Of a stretch of DNA of 64,000 nt, positions 52,422 through 60,051 are shown one piece after another (the first letter of the stretch is position 1; each line of letters begins with the position of its first letter). This DNA comes from Deltaproteobacteria bacterium (GTDB taxonomy: Bacteria > Bdellovibrionota > Bdellovibrionia > Bdellovibrionales > JAMPXM01). The notes beneath the pieces are model-generated. The model was not told where the DNA came from and ran no database searches. It saw only the letters and a list, made by a program, of their open reading frames with translations. Position numbers and translations under genes: made by a program. The stretch lies in NCBI GenBank assembly GCA_017302795.1, contig JAFLCB010000008.1:124001-188000 (forward strand), in the 5' to 3' direction.

Positions 52422-53779
52422 TTCGCGGTTCCCCGTTCTGATCTTTTTCTTGGAGCTGTTGCAGTGAGGCCTGCTGGATCCTCGGGAAGTGTGCAAACAG
52501 GTTTGCTGAGATTTGCGCAGCTGAGGAGATTTTGGAAGTGGGGCGGTGCCAGGTATGAGAGAAGGCGAGTGTCGTCAGATGGGTAGAGATGGCGATTCGA
52601 CACATTTCTCGATTCAAGGCGTCCCATACAATAGGTTTGGGCAAGGTCATAGACAGCGAGGCGAAGATCGTCTCGTTTTTTATTTTCGGTTTTGTGCCAC
52701 AGCGCGAGCGCTTGGGCGCTGAAGGTGTCCGCATAATGTTCTTCGGCTTTTCGATAGCAGCTTTGGGGGTTGCTCGCCTTAAACTGATTCACGATGTTTC
52801 GTTCCTGCTCGGTTAAGCCTTTAGGGAGAGAGTCTCGGTAGAGTGAAAACTGCGCGACGTAGATATCATAGTCTTTCGCAAAGCGCCGAGTCGCACAGTT
52901 ATCAAATTCACTATTTCCGCGAACAGATTCAAGACTTGAATTGGGCACTCGCTCGACTGCTCCGCAGCGAAGCATCGTTTCGGTGTTGGTCGCGTTCACA
53001 TCAAGACCAAGTTTAATTTCGCTGATCGACCTCGCAAGTGATGGATCGCTCGCGTCGTCACCTGTACTTCCTCCTCCAGCTTCGCCATCCTCGACGGTAA
53101 GATCAGCGCCAGCGGCCTTCATGCAGCTAAAGGCTTCACTGGTCAGTTCTTTATGGCGCAGAAGCGGCTTCTTCATATTGCACGTGGAAACAGCGTGACC
53201 GATTTCGTGCAGAACGGTCGCCATGATGACGTTGGAATGTGTTTTTACCAGACTGTTGCAAAGTCCGATCGTGTGTTCCATCGGTGAATAGCCCGCTTGC
53301 GGTAAACCTGGGTCTGTGGCTTCAAAACAGTGGGAACTATAGGGTCCGGCAATGCTGAACTGGATTTGTTTTATTCGGTCAACGATGGTGCGTGTTTCGA
53401 TCGACCAAGCCGAAGGGTCACGTCCCCCCGAAACATAGGCGATCGCATATTTTCGTGCGGTGTCTGCTATCGCAAGGGCCCGGGATTGATCAGCCTCGCT
53501 TGAGGAGCTTGCGAACTTCTCGAGTTCTTGATGGTGCTCTCTTTTGCCCCAAAGAAAATAATTGAACTTTACTCCATCCGCTTCCGATTTTGATTTCCTC
53601 AAATCGAGCGGTGAGTCAGAGTGATCGATACATTGCAACGGTAGTTCTTGAGGTGAGCAAAGCGGGAGTTTGTTGCTTTCCGGTGATTCGGTCAGAGCTT
53701 CGGTCAGAGCTTCGGTGGAGATGAGAAACATCATGCCAAACACAATGGACGTCGAAGTGATTAGCAACCTTCGATTCAT
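52418..53779 (-). CDS. Exported HExxH metallopeptidase-like protein
   Basis: A 453-residue protein. A signal peptide covers about residues 1-25 (RRLLITSTSIVFGMMFLIS core). The zinc-protease motif HEIGHA lies at about residues 191-196 in IMATVLHEIGHAVSTC; several Cys (PLCSP, QCIDH, SHCFEA, GLCN, STCN, FSCMK) suggest disulfides outside the cytoplasm. A later EEHYADTFSAQAL near residue 376 could supply the third zinc ligand. The substrate is unknown. ATG at 53779 overlaps the hflX stop by 4 bases and its own stop overlaps the next ATG, so hflX, this gene and the next form one coupled unit. A 12-base tandem duplication at the signal cleavage region encodes TEALTEAL. Confidence 0.7.
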   Translation of the reverse strand: MNRRLLITSTSIVFGMMFLISTEALTEALTESPESNKLPLCSPQELPLQCIDHSDSPLDLRKSKSEADGVKFNYFLWGKREHHQELEKFASSSSEADQSRALAIADTARKYAIAYVSGGRDPSAWSIETRTIVDRIKQIQFSIAGPYSSHCFEATDPGLPQAGYSPMEHTIGLCNSLVKTHSNVIMATVLHEIGHAVSTCNMKKPLLRHKELTSEAFSCMKAAGADLTVEDGEAGGGSTGDDASDPSLARSISEIKLGLDVNATNTETMLRCGAVERVPNSSLESVRGNSEFDNCATRRFAKDYDIYVAQFSLYRDSLPKGLTEQERNIVNQFKASNPQSCYRKAEEHYADTFSAQALALWHKTENKKRDDLRLAVYDLAQTYCMGRLESRNVSNRHLYPSDDTRLLSYLAPPHFQNLLSCANLSKPVCTLPEDPAGLTATAPRKRSERGTAK

Positions 53780-55116
53780 GGCGCGGTCGCATCCGCTTCG
53801 ACGAGAAACTCTTTCCACTTTGTCAGCTGAACCGGCGTCAGGGAGACTCGTAGGAACGTTCCGGCCGTGCCGGGTTCGCGTCGGACGATTTTCGTTTCAC
53901 GGCCGAGATCGAAAATACGATGTTCAGATTCGCGCGGGATAAAAAAGTCGAATTCATGGCTTAAGGCTTCGATTTGTTCCACCATCAGCCGTTTCAGTCG
54001 CTCCATCCCTTCACCTGTAAGCGCACTGACAAAAACCCGCGGGAATGCTTTTACATGAAACTGTTTATCAAAGCTTGCTTGATCGACTTTGTTAAAGACG
54101 TGAATGACCGGTTTATCGCTCCAGCCAAAGTCCTCAATCAGCTTCTGCACGATCTCCACTTGAGTCGTCATTTGCGGCGAGGAGAGGTCGACCACATGAA
54201 TTAAAATATCCGCATCGGCGGATTCTTCGAGCGTCGCCTTAAAAGCTTCGATGAGATGTGTTGGCAGCTTGCGAATGAATCCAACCGTATCAGTCACAAC
54301 CGCCGGTGGGGCGTCAGGCAAAAAAACTTTGCGCGTCGTCGGATCGAGCGTGGCAAAGAGAAGGTCTTTCGCTAAGACATTCGATTGTGTGAGGCAATTG
54401 ATGAGTGTCGATTTACCCGAGTTCGTGTAGCCAATCAGAGCAAAGCTTGGGATTCGATTTCGCCTTCGCGATGCCCGGTGCTGTGCGCGATGGGAACTTA
54501 CGTTTTCGAGTTGTTTTTTGATTTGCTTTACGCGTTCGCGAATGCGGCGTCGGTCCATTTCAAGTGCTGTTTCACCTGGGCCTCGAGTTCCTATTCCGCC
54601 GCCTTGGCGAGAAAGCGATCCCATCCATGCATCAACCATGCGCGGAAGCTGATCCAGCATTTGCGCAAGCTCAACCTGAAGTTTACCTTCATAGGTTTGC
54701 GCGCGCTGAGCGAAGATGTCTAAAATGACTTGGCTTCGATCGACCACGCGAACTTTCCATTCAGACTCTAAGTTTCGAATTTGAACTCCCGAGAGATGCC
54801 GGTCGACCGCAACAACGGAAGCTTCGGAGTCCCGAACGAGCTCGCCGATTTCTTGAACCTTGCCAGTGCCGATCAGAGTTGCGGAATTAAATTGTGGTAA
54901 TACTTGAGTTACCGATCCGACCACTTCGCCGCCAGCGGAGGTCGCGAGCTCTTCGAGTTCGATGAGGCTTTCTTTTAACTCGATGAAGTTTTCAGTTTTA
55001 AGTCCGATGCCGACGCAGACAATGCGTTCTTTCGGTTTGAGAAGTGTCTTGCCGGATTCCCATCTTTGGGAAAGTGGCGCATTTGAGACTCTTTTGTCGT
55101 TGTCACGTTTTCCGAT
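53776..55116 (-). CDS. hflX: GTPase HflX, apparently starting at a non-canonical ATC codon
   Basis: A 446-residue ribosome-associated GTPase if translated from ATC at 55116. The N-terminal HflX domain (ERIVCVGIGLKTENF, SAGGEVVGSVTQ, ATLIGTGKVQEI), the G domain with GYTNSGKST near residue 235, DTVGF near 280 and NKVD near 349, and the glycine-rich linker GGIGTRGPGETALE are all typical. It splits stalled ribosomes, especially in heat stress. The first standard codon in this frame is GTG at 54924, which would delete about 64 conserved residues. Upstream the frame is open to stops at 55129-55134 with no ATG, GTG, TTG or CTG; GAGGGGG at 55124-55130 is spaced 7 bases from ATC. A frameshift is the alternative. 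Confidence 0.85.
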   Translation of the reverse strand: MGKRDNDKRVSNAPLSQRWESGKTLLKPKERIVCVGIGLKTENFIELKESLIELEELATSAGGEVVGSVTQVLPQFNSATLIGTGKVQEIGELVRDSEASVVAVDRHLSGVQIRNLESEWKVRVVDRSQVILDIFAQRAQTYEGKLQVELAQMLDQLPRMVDAWMGSLSRQGGGIGTRGPGETALEMDRRRIRERVKQIKKQLENVSSHRAQHRASRRRNRIPSFALIGYTNSGKSTLINCLTQSNVLAKDLLFATLDPTTRKVFLPDAPPAVVTDTVGFIRKLPTHLIEAFKATLEESADADILIHVVDLSSPQMTTQVEIVQKLIEDFGWSDKPVIHVFNKVDQASFDKQFHVKAFPRVFVSALTGEGMERLKRLMVEQIEALSHEFDFFIPRESEHRIFDLGRETKIVRREPGTAGTFLRVSLTPVQLTKWKEFLVEADATAP

Positions 55117-55227
55117 GGCAAGACCCCCTCATTAGATTGTGAAGGGCATTTTCGCCAGATTCAAGACTTTCGATGGTCCGGCGAAAAAACTATAGAAAAC
55201 GGACGTTTAATGAGTGATAGCCGGTCG

Positions 55228-56007
55228 TTATGGGCAGACCTCAACGAAATCAAAGCGCTTTATAAGCTCTAGGCCCGCTTTAGGCGACGCCTTTACATAA
55301 ACGCTGAAGTACGACCGAAATTCATCCTCGTTAGATTCCGGCACAATGAAGTAGCGCGCTTCCCCATTTTTGAATTCTGCCGCCATCCATTTTGGACCAC
55401 CGGACTTGTTAACAAGTTCGAGCAAGAGAGAATCGGTCAGCTTGGTTTCGGTTTCCGTGTCGACCAATTCAAAACCGTCCGGAATCTCGAACCCCTTCGT
55501 GTTCCAGTAGGAGGTCGATTTCGCAGTTGGAGTTTTTGCGCTCAGGGTGTCATCCTGCGCCTCGCGGGAGGACGCCGAAAGCCAGGTCTCGGTGAGTACA
55601 CAATCATCAGCTCCGGGTTTATTCGCCGTCTTCAACTTCGCAGGGGAGAAAGATTTTACTTCAGAAAGGCTTTTCCCGTCTTTGTATTGCCCGTTCGTTT
55701 CCACTGACTCTTGGCGGACGATCCACATTTTTACAGCCGATCTACTTTTGAACTCGTTAGAAGCTGCCGGGAACTGAGCGACAGGAACGCGGAAAAAAGT
55801 GGCGCCGTTTAAAACAATCATGTGACCAAGTGCCGAAGCTGATTTCCCGGCGTTTGCCGACCCAGCTTTTCGGGCCAAATTTCCGGCCGGGTTTTGGGCC
55901 CGGTTTATGGCTTTAGCATTATCGGCTCCTGCAGCGTTACTGAAGGAGAAACCAATTAAAGCGACACTCCAAAAACAGGCCGCGATCAAAAACACCCGAA
56001 GCGACAT
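55228..56007 (-). CDS. Exported protein of unknown function downstream of malic enzyme
   Basis: A 259-residue protein with a signal peptide (residues 1-27, core FLIAACFWSVALIGFSF, cut near NAAGA). The mature N-terminus is Ala/Asn/Gly/Lys-rich and probably flexible. The rest shows beta-rich segments with a Cys in DDCVLTE and a Cys near the C-terminus (VEVCP) that could pair. No family recognised. ATG at 56007 shares one base with the malic enzyme stop (TAATG), so the two are translated together. Confidence 0.6.
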   Translation of the reverse strand: MSLRVFLIAACFWSVALIGFSFSNAAGADNAKAINRAQNPAGNLARKAGSANAGKSASALGHMIVLNGATFFRVPVAQFPAASNEFKSRSAVKMWIVRQESVETNGQYKDGKSLSEVKSFSPAKLKTANKPGADDCVLTETWLSASSREAQDDTLSAKTPTAKSTSYWNTKGFEIPDGFELVDTETETKLTDSLLLELVNKSGGPKWMAAEFKNGEARYFIVPESNEDEFRSYFSVYVKASPKAGLELIKRFDFVEVCP

Positions 56008-58379
56008 TACAGGTGTCTTTCGCCCGGGCCTGGGAAAGTTGAGCTATTCTCCATGAAGGCTTGAGCTTCAAGGGCCGTAAGTGCGACGGTGTTAACGATA
56101 TCATCAACCGTGCACGTGCGCTGAAGCACGTTGGCAGGCTTCCTAATTCCCATCAGAAAAGGACCAATCACTTCGCCGCCGCCAAGCTGCTGAACGAGCT
56201 TGTAACTTATGTTTCCGGCGTCGAGATTTGGGAACACCAAAATATTCGCGCCATTTTTTACTTCGCAAAACGGGAAAATCCGTTCAACGATGTCGGGGTT
56301 AACCGCAGTGTCAGCTTGCATTTCGCCGTCGACAATTAAATGTGGATACCGTTTTTTGACGATCTCAGCCGCTTGGCGCATCTTTGACGGGTTATCGCCG
56401 CGAGATTTAAAGTTTGTGTATGAGAGCATCGCGATTCTTGGTTGAATGCGGAAATATTCTGCGACTCGGGCCGCATGAATCGCAATCGTCGCCACTTGTT
56501 CGGCCGTCGGGTTGATGTTGACCGCTGTATCGGCAAAGAACAGCATTTTGTTTTTAAAGATAACAAGGTTCAAACCGCTAGCAGTCTTACGAGCTCCGGC
56601 GCCAATGATTTCAAAGATCGGTTTCACGCAATCAGAATAGTTTTGTGTGGCGCCAGTGATCATCGCGTTCGCGTCGCCCATGTGAACCATCATCGATGCA
56701 AAATAGTCAGGATCAGCCATCAGTCGTTCGGCCTCGCGGCCCATAACGCCTTTGCGATTTCGCATTTCGTAAAGCTTATCGATATACTCACGGTACTTTG
56801 GATGCTGTGACGGGTGCACGATGGGCAATGTCTTAAGGTCATCAAAACCAAGCATCTCCATGCGTTCTAAAACTTGATCTTTGTGTCCTAGCAATACCGG
56901 CTGGATCAATTCCTCGTGGGCAATGGTTTGAAGTGCTTTCAGAATTTTTGTTGACGTACCCTCTGGGAAAACAATTGTTGGCAGCGGCTTTCCCGACGCC
57001 TTCGCTTGATTCTTCACGCGGTGAATGACCGAGCGAACAAAGCCGGTGCGCGCACCTTGAAGGGCTTCAAGTCGATCGCGATAGGCCTGGAAGTCGGTGA
57101 TCGGGTGTTTGGCTACGCCCGATTCCATCGCCGCTTTTGCAACCGCCGGAGTCACCCAAAGAAGAACTCGAGGATCAAAGGGTTTCGGGATTAAATACTC
57201 GGGACCAAAACTGAAGCTCTGGCCACCGTAGGCGGCCGAAACTTTTTCTGGCACTTCTTCTTTCGCAAGTTTCGCTAGGGCGTGAACAGCCGCCAGCTTC
57301 ATTTCTTCGTTGATCTGTGTTGCGCGAACGTCAAGTGCACCGCGGAAAATCGACGGGAAGCCCAGGACGTTGTTAACTTGGTTGGGGTAGTCCGATCGAC
57401 CAGTCGCAATGATGCAATCAGGTCGAATGGCCTTTGCAGTTGGTGGATCGATTTCTGGATCTGGGTTCGCCATAGCAAAAACAATGGGCCGATCCGCCAT
57501 CACTTTTAGCATTTCCTCGGTCATCGCTCCGGCAACTGAAAGGCCAACGAACACGTCGGCACCTTTCAGCGCATCCAGCAAAGTTCTCGCCGATGATTCG
57601 ACGGCGAATTGCTCTTTGTACTTGTTCATGCCCTCTTTGCGGCCCTTGTAAACGACCCCCTTCGAATCGCACATCAAAATGTTTTGCGGCCTCACGCCAA
57701 GGGCCATGAAAATTCGTCCGCAAGAGATAGACGCGGCACCAGCGCCATTCATGACGAGCTTGATTTCGCTCATCTTGCGGCCAGTAACTTCACAAGCGTT
57801 CAGAAGTGCTGCGCCCGAGATAATCGCAGTCCCGTGCTGATCGTCATGGAAAACAGGAATCTTCATTTCGCGTTTTAGACGTTCTTCGATTTCAAAACAC
57901 TCAGGGGCTTTGATGTCCTCTAAGTTGATTCCACCGAAAGTAGGTTCGAGGGCTTTGACAGCTGCACAAAATTCGTCGACGGATTTCGTGTCGAGTTCAA
58001 GGTCGAACACGTTGATGTTCGCAAACGTTTTAAAGAGGACCCCTTTACCTTCCATAACAGGCTTTCCCGCCAGAGGCCCAATATCGCCAAGACCGAGAAC
58101 CGCTGTTCCATTGGTAATTACGGCAACGAGATTTCCCTTGGTCGTGTACTCGTAAACTTTTTCCGGATCTTTTGCGATTTCCTTACACGGCGCTGCGACG
58201 CCCGGAGAGTAGGCCAATGAAAGAGCGCGATCAGTAGAAACGGGTTTACTTGAAATGACCTCGACTTTCCCTGGGGTCGGCCTTTGGTGATAGTCGAGTG
58301 CATCGCGCTCGAGCTGATTTTTTTCGCTCTGGCTAGGGGATTTCGCGGCTGGCTTTTGTTGCGGCTTATCTGATGTCAT
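56007..58379 (-). CDS. maeB: NADP-dependent malic enzyme, MaeB type, with C-terminal phosphotransacetylase-like domain
   Basis: A 790-residue cytoplasmic enzyme that decarboxylates malate to pyruvate. A low-complexity 30-residue start precedes the malic enzyme domain: SLAYSPGVAAPC, VFHDDQHGTAIISGAALLN and the NADP-binding NGAGAASISCGR. The phosphotransacetylase-like domain (from about residue 470, VIHRVKNQAKA, then IVFPEG and VHMGDANAMITGATQNYSD) usually binds acetyl-CoA for allosteric control and is not catalytic. It is slightly longer than E. coli MaeB (759). Together with the adjacent fatty-acid oxidation operon it suggests acetyl-CoA-linked control of pyruvate and NADPH supply. Confidence 0.95.
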   Translation of the reverse strand: MTSDKPQQKPAAKSPSQSEKNQLERDALDYHQRPTPGKVEVISSKPVSTDRALSLAYSPGVAAPCKEIAKDPEKVYEYTTKGNLVAVITNGTAVLGLGDIGPLAGKPVMEGKGVLFKTFANINVFDLELDTKSVDEFCAAVKALEPTFGGINLEDIKAPECFEIEERLKREMKIPVFHDDQHGTAIISGAALLNACEVTGRKMSEIKLVMNGAGAASISCGRIFMALGVRPQNILMCDSKGVVYKGRKEGMNKYKEQFAVESSARTLLDALKGADVFVGLSVAGAMTEEMLKVMADRPIVFAMANPDPEIDPPTAKAIRPDCIIATGRSDYPNQVNNVLGFPSIFRGALDVRATQINEEMKLAAVHALAKLAKEEVPEKVSAAYGGQSFSFGPEYLIPKPFDPRVLLWVTPAVAKAAMESGVAKHPITDFQAYRDRLEALQGARTGFVRSVIHRVKNQAKASGKPLPTIVFPEGTSTKILKALQTIAHEELIQPVLLGHKDQVLERMEMLGFDDLKTLPIVHPSQHPKYREYIDKLYEMRNRKGVMGREAERLMADPDYFASMMVHMGDANAMITGATQNYSDCVKPIFEIIGAGARKTASGLNLVIFKNKMLFFADTAVNINPTAEQVATIAIHAARVAEYFRIQPRIAMLSYTNFKSRGDNPSKMRQAAEIVKKRYPHLIVDGEMQADTAVNPDIVERIFPFCEVKNGANILVFPNLDAGNISYKLVQQLGGGEVIGPFLMGIRKPANVLQRTCTVDDIVNTVALTALEAQAFMENSSTFPGPGERHL

Positions 58380-58567
58380 GGATTAAGCTGTCTTTCGCTA
58401 GTTGCTGTTAATCGCTATTTGAAATGCGGCCCTGCGTTGTGCAGGATGTGAATGAACCTGAGCCTAAGAAGCGTCTCTTCTCAAGTCAAATCGAGGCGCA
58501 AGCTGACAAATCAATCTGTTGGTTGTCCGAATTATCAAAACAATTGGTGCCACGTGAGATGTTTTCT

Positions 58568-58596
58568 TTGACAATAATTCTGAAGGAATTTCGAAT
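58568..58596 (+). promoter_or_regulatory. Candidate promoter of the beta-oxidation operon
   Basis: A consensus -35 TTGACA (58568-58573) is followed after 17 bases by TCGAAT (58591-58596), a 4/6 match to TATAAT, 42 bases before the thiolase start. The 258-base divergent region also holds a small hairpin CCTGC-GTTGT-GCAGG near 58432. No FadR- or PsrA-type box was recognised. Confidence 0.5.
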
Positions 58597-58637
58597 GTTT
58601 ATGCTTCCAACGTCGGAAAAGCTCGAAGGAGTCAATT

Positions 58638-60008
58638 ATGTCAAATAAATCAGTTCAACCAAAAGGCCCGCGCGATGTCGTTATCGTGGATGGATTGAGA
58701 ACTCCATTTGCAAAAGCCGATACTAAATTAAAAACCGTGCACCCGGCAGAACTGGGACGAATTGCCCTGCGTGAACTTTTCGCGCGAACCAACTTTGATC
58801 CGAACTTAGTTGATGAAGTCATCATCGGCAATACGGGAAGCCCGTCGGATGCGGTCAACATTGGCCGTGTCGTGGCACTCGGAGCAGGCGTGCCGCAGCG
58901 GGTTTCCGCACACACAGTGCACCGAAATTGTGCGTCGGCGATGGAGAGTATCGCAACTGGGTTTGATAAAATTAAAGCTGGAATGGCGGAAGTGGTAGTG
59001 TCGGGCGGAACCGAGAGCATGTCACAAATGCCTTTGATCTACTCGAACGAAGTGACCAAGGCGATTGCAGGTTTGGGTGCTGCGCGCTCGCCGGTTCAGC
59101 AATTGGGCGCTCTCGCTGGTCTTGTGGGTGCGGATGTGAAGTCGATCATGGGACTGTTGACAACAAGTCCGATGGCGCGGGCACCTTATAAGCCGAGAAT
59201 AGCAATCGTTGAAGGCCTGACGGATCCATTTGTCGGAAAAAATATGGGAGAAACTGCCGAGCTTCTCGCCAAAGAATGGAATCTGTCGCGTGAAGACCAG
59301 GACAAATTTGCTCTTCAGTCGCATCAAAGAGCCGTTGCAGCTATGAAGAATGGTGTGATGGCAGAAGAGATTACTCCCGTATACTTGCCTCCAAACTTTA
59401 AAGAAGTGGTTGAGCAAGATATTGGGCCGCGCGATGGCCAGTCGATGGAAGCTTTGGGGAAATTGAAGCCGATTTTTGATCGAAAAAACGGCACAGTAAC
59501 TGCCGGCAATGCTTGTCCAATCACGGACGGCGCAGCGATGGTCCTTATAATGAGTCGCGAGAAGGCAGAGAAGCTGGGATTAAAGCCGATCGCTCGTGTC
59601 TTGTCCTATGCTTTTGCCGGCTTGGAGCCTGAGCGCATGGGACTCGGTCCTGTGTACGCTACGCCAATCGCGCTTCGCCGCGCGGGCCTAGAATTTTCGG
59701 ATCTCGACTGTATTGAACTAAATGAGGCCTTTGCCGCACAAGTGTTGGCATGTACGGCGGCGATGGAAAGCGACAAATTCGCGAAAGAGAAACTAGATCT
59801 GCCAAAAGCTGTCGGAAAAGTTGATTTCACAAAGCTCAACGTCAATGGCGGGGCGATTGCGCTGGGGCACCCGGTCGGCGCTACAGGAACGCGACTTGTA
59901 TTGACGCTGATGAAGCAGCTCAAACGAAGTGGCAAGGAGTTCGGTTTGGCGACGTTGTGCATTGGTGGCGGTCAGGGCGGAGCAATGATTCTTCAGAGCG
60001 AAGCCTAA
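58638..60008 (+). CDS. Acetyl-CoA C-acyltransferase (3-ketoacyl-CoA thiolase), FadI-like
   Basis: A 456-residue thiolase that releases acetyl-CoA from 3-ketoacyl-CoA in beta-oxidation. The nucleophile is Cys98 in TVHRNCASAMESIATG; the second active-site Cys and His are in CIGGGQGGAMI and GGAIALGHPVGATGTR near the C-terminus. NEAFAAQVLACTAAM is present. The length and long internal loop region (about 150-200) fit the FadI-type trifunctional partner more than FadA. GAAGGAG precedes ATG at 58638. It is the first gene of the pair with the multifunctional enzyme. Confidence 0.93.
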   Translation: MSNKSVQPKGPRDVVIVDGLRTPFAKADTKLKTVHPAELGRIALRELFARTNFDPNLVDEVIIGNTGSPSDAVNIGRVVALGAGVPQRVSAHTVHRNCASAMESIATGFDKIKAGMAEVVVSGGTESMSQMPLIYSNEVTKAIAGLGAARSPVQQLGALAGLVGADVKSIMGLLTTSPMARAPYKPRIAIVEGLTDPFVGKNMGETAELLAKEWNLSREDQDKFALQSHQRAVAAMKNGVMAEEITPVYLPPNFKEVVEQDIGPRDGQSMEALGKLKPIFDRKNGTVTAGNACPITDGAAMVLIMSREKAEKLGLKPIARVLSYAFAGLEPERMGLGPVYATPIALRRAGLEFSDLDCIELNEAFAAQVLACTAAMESDKFAKEKLDLPKAVGKVDFTKLNVNGGAIALGHPVGATGTRLVLTLMKQLKRSGKEFGLATLCIGGGQGGAMILQSEA

Positions 60009-60051
60009 AAATACGATTGCCGAAAAATACTAAATCAGAGGCGAACTTAAA

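Noticed and set aside
54921-54926. GTG at 54924 as the start of hflX
   Set aside because: It would cut off the first strand-helix part of the conserved N-terminal HflX domain, which is encoded in frame upstream. No ribosome site precedes it.
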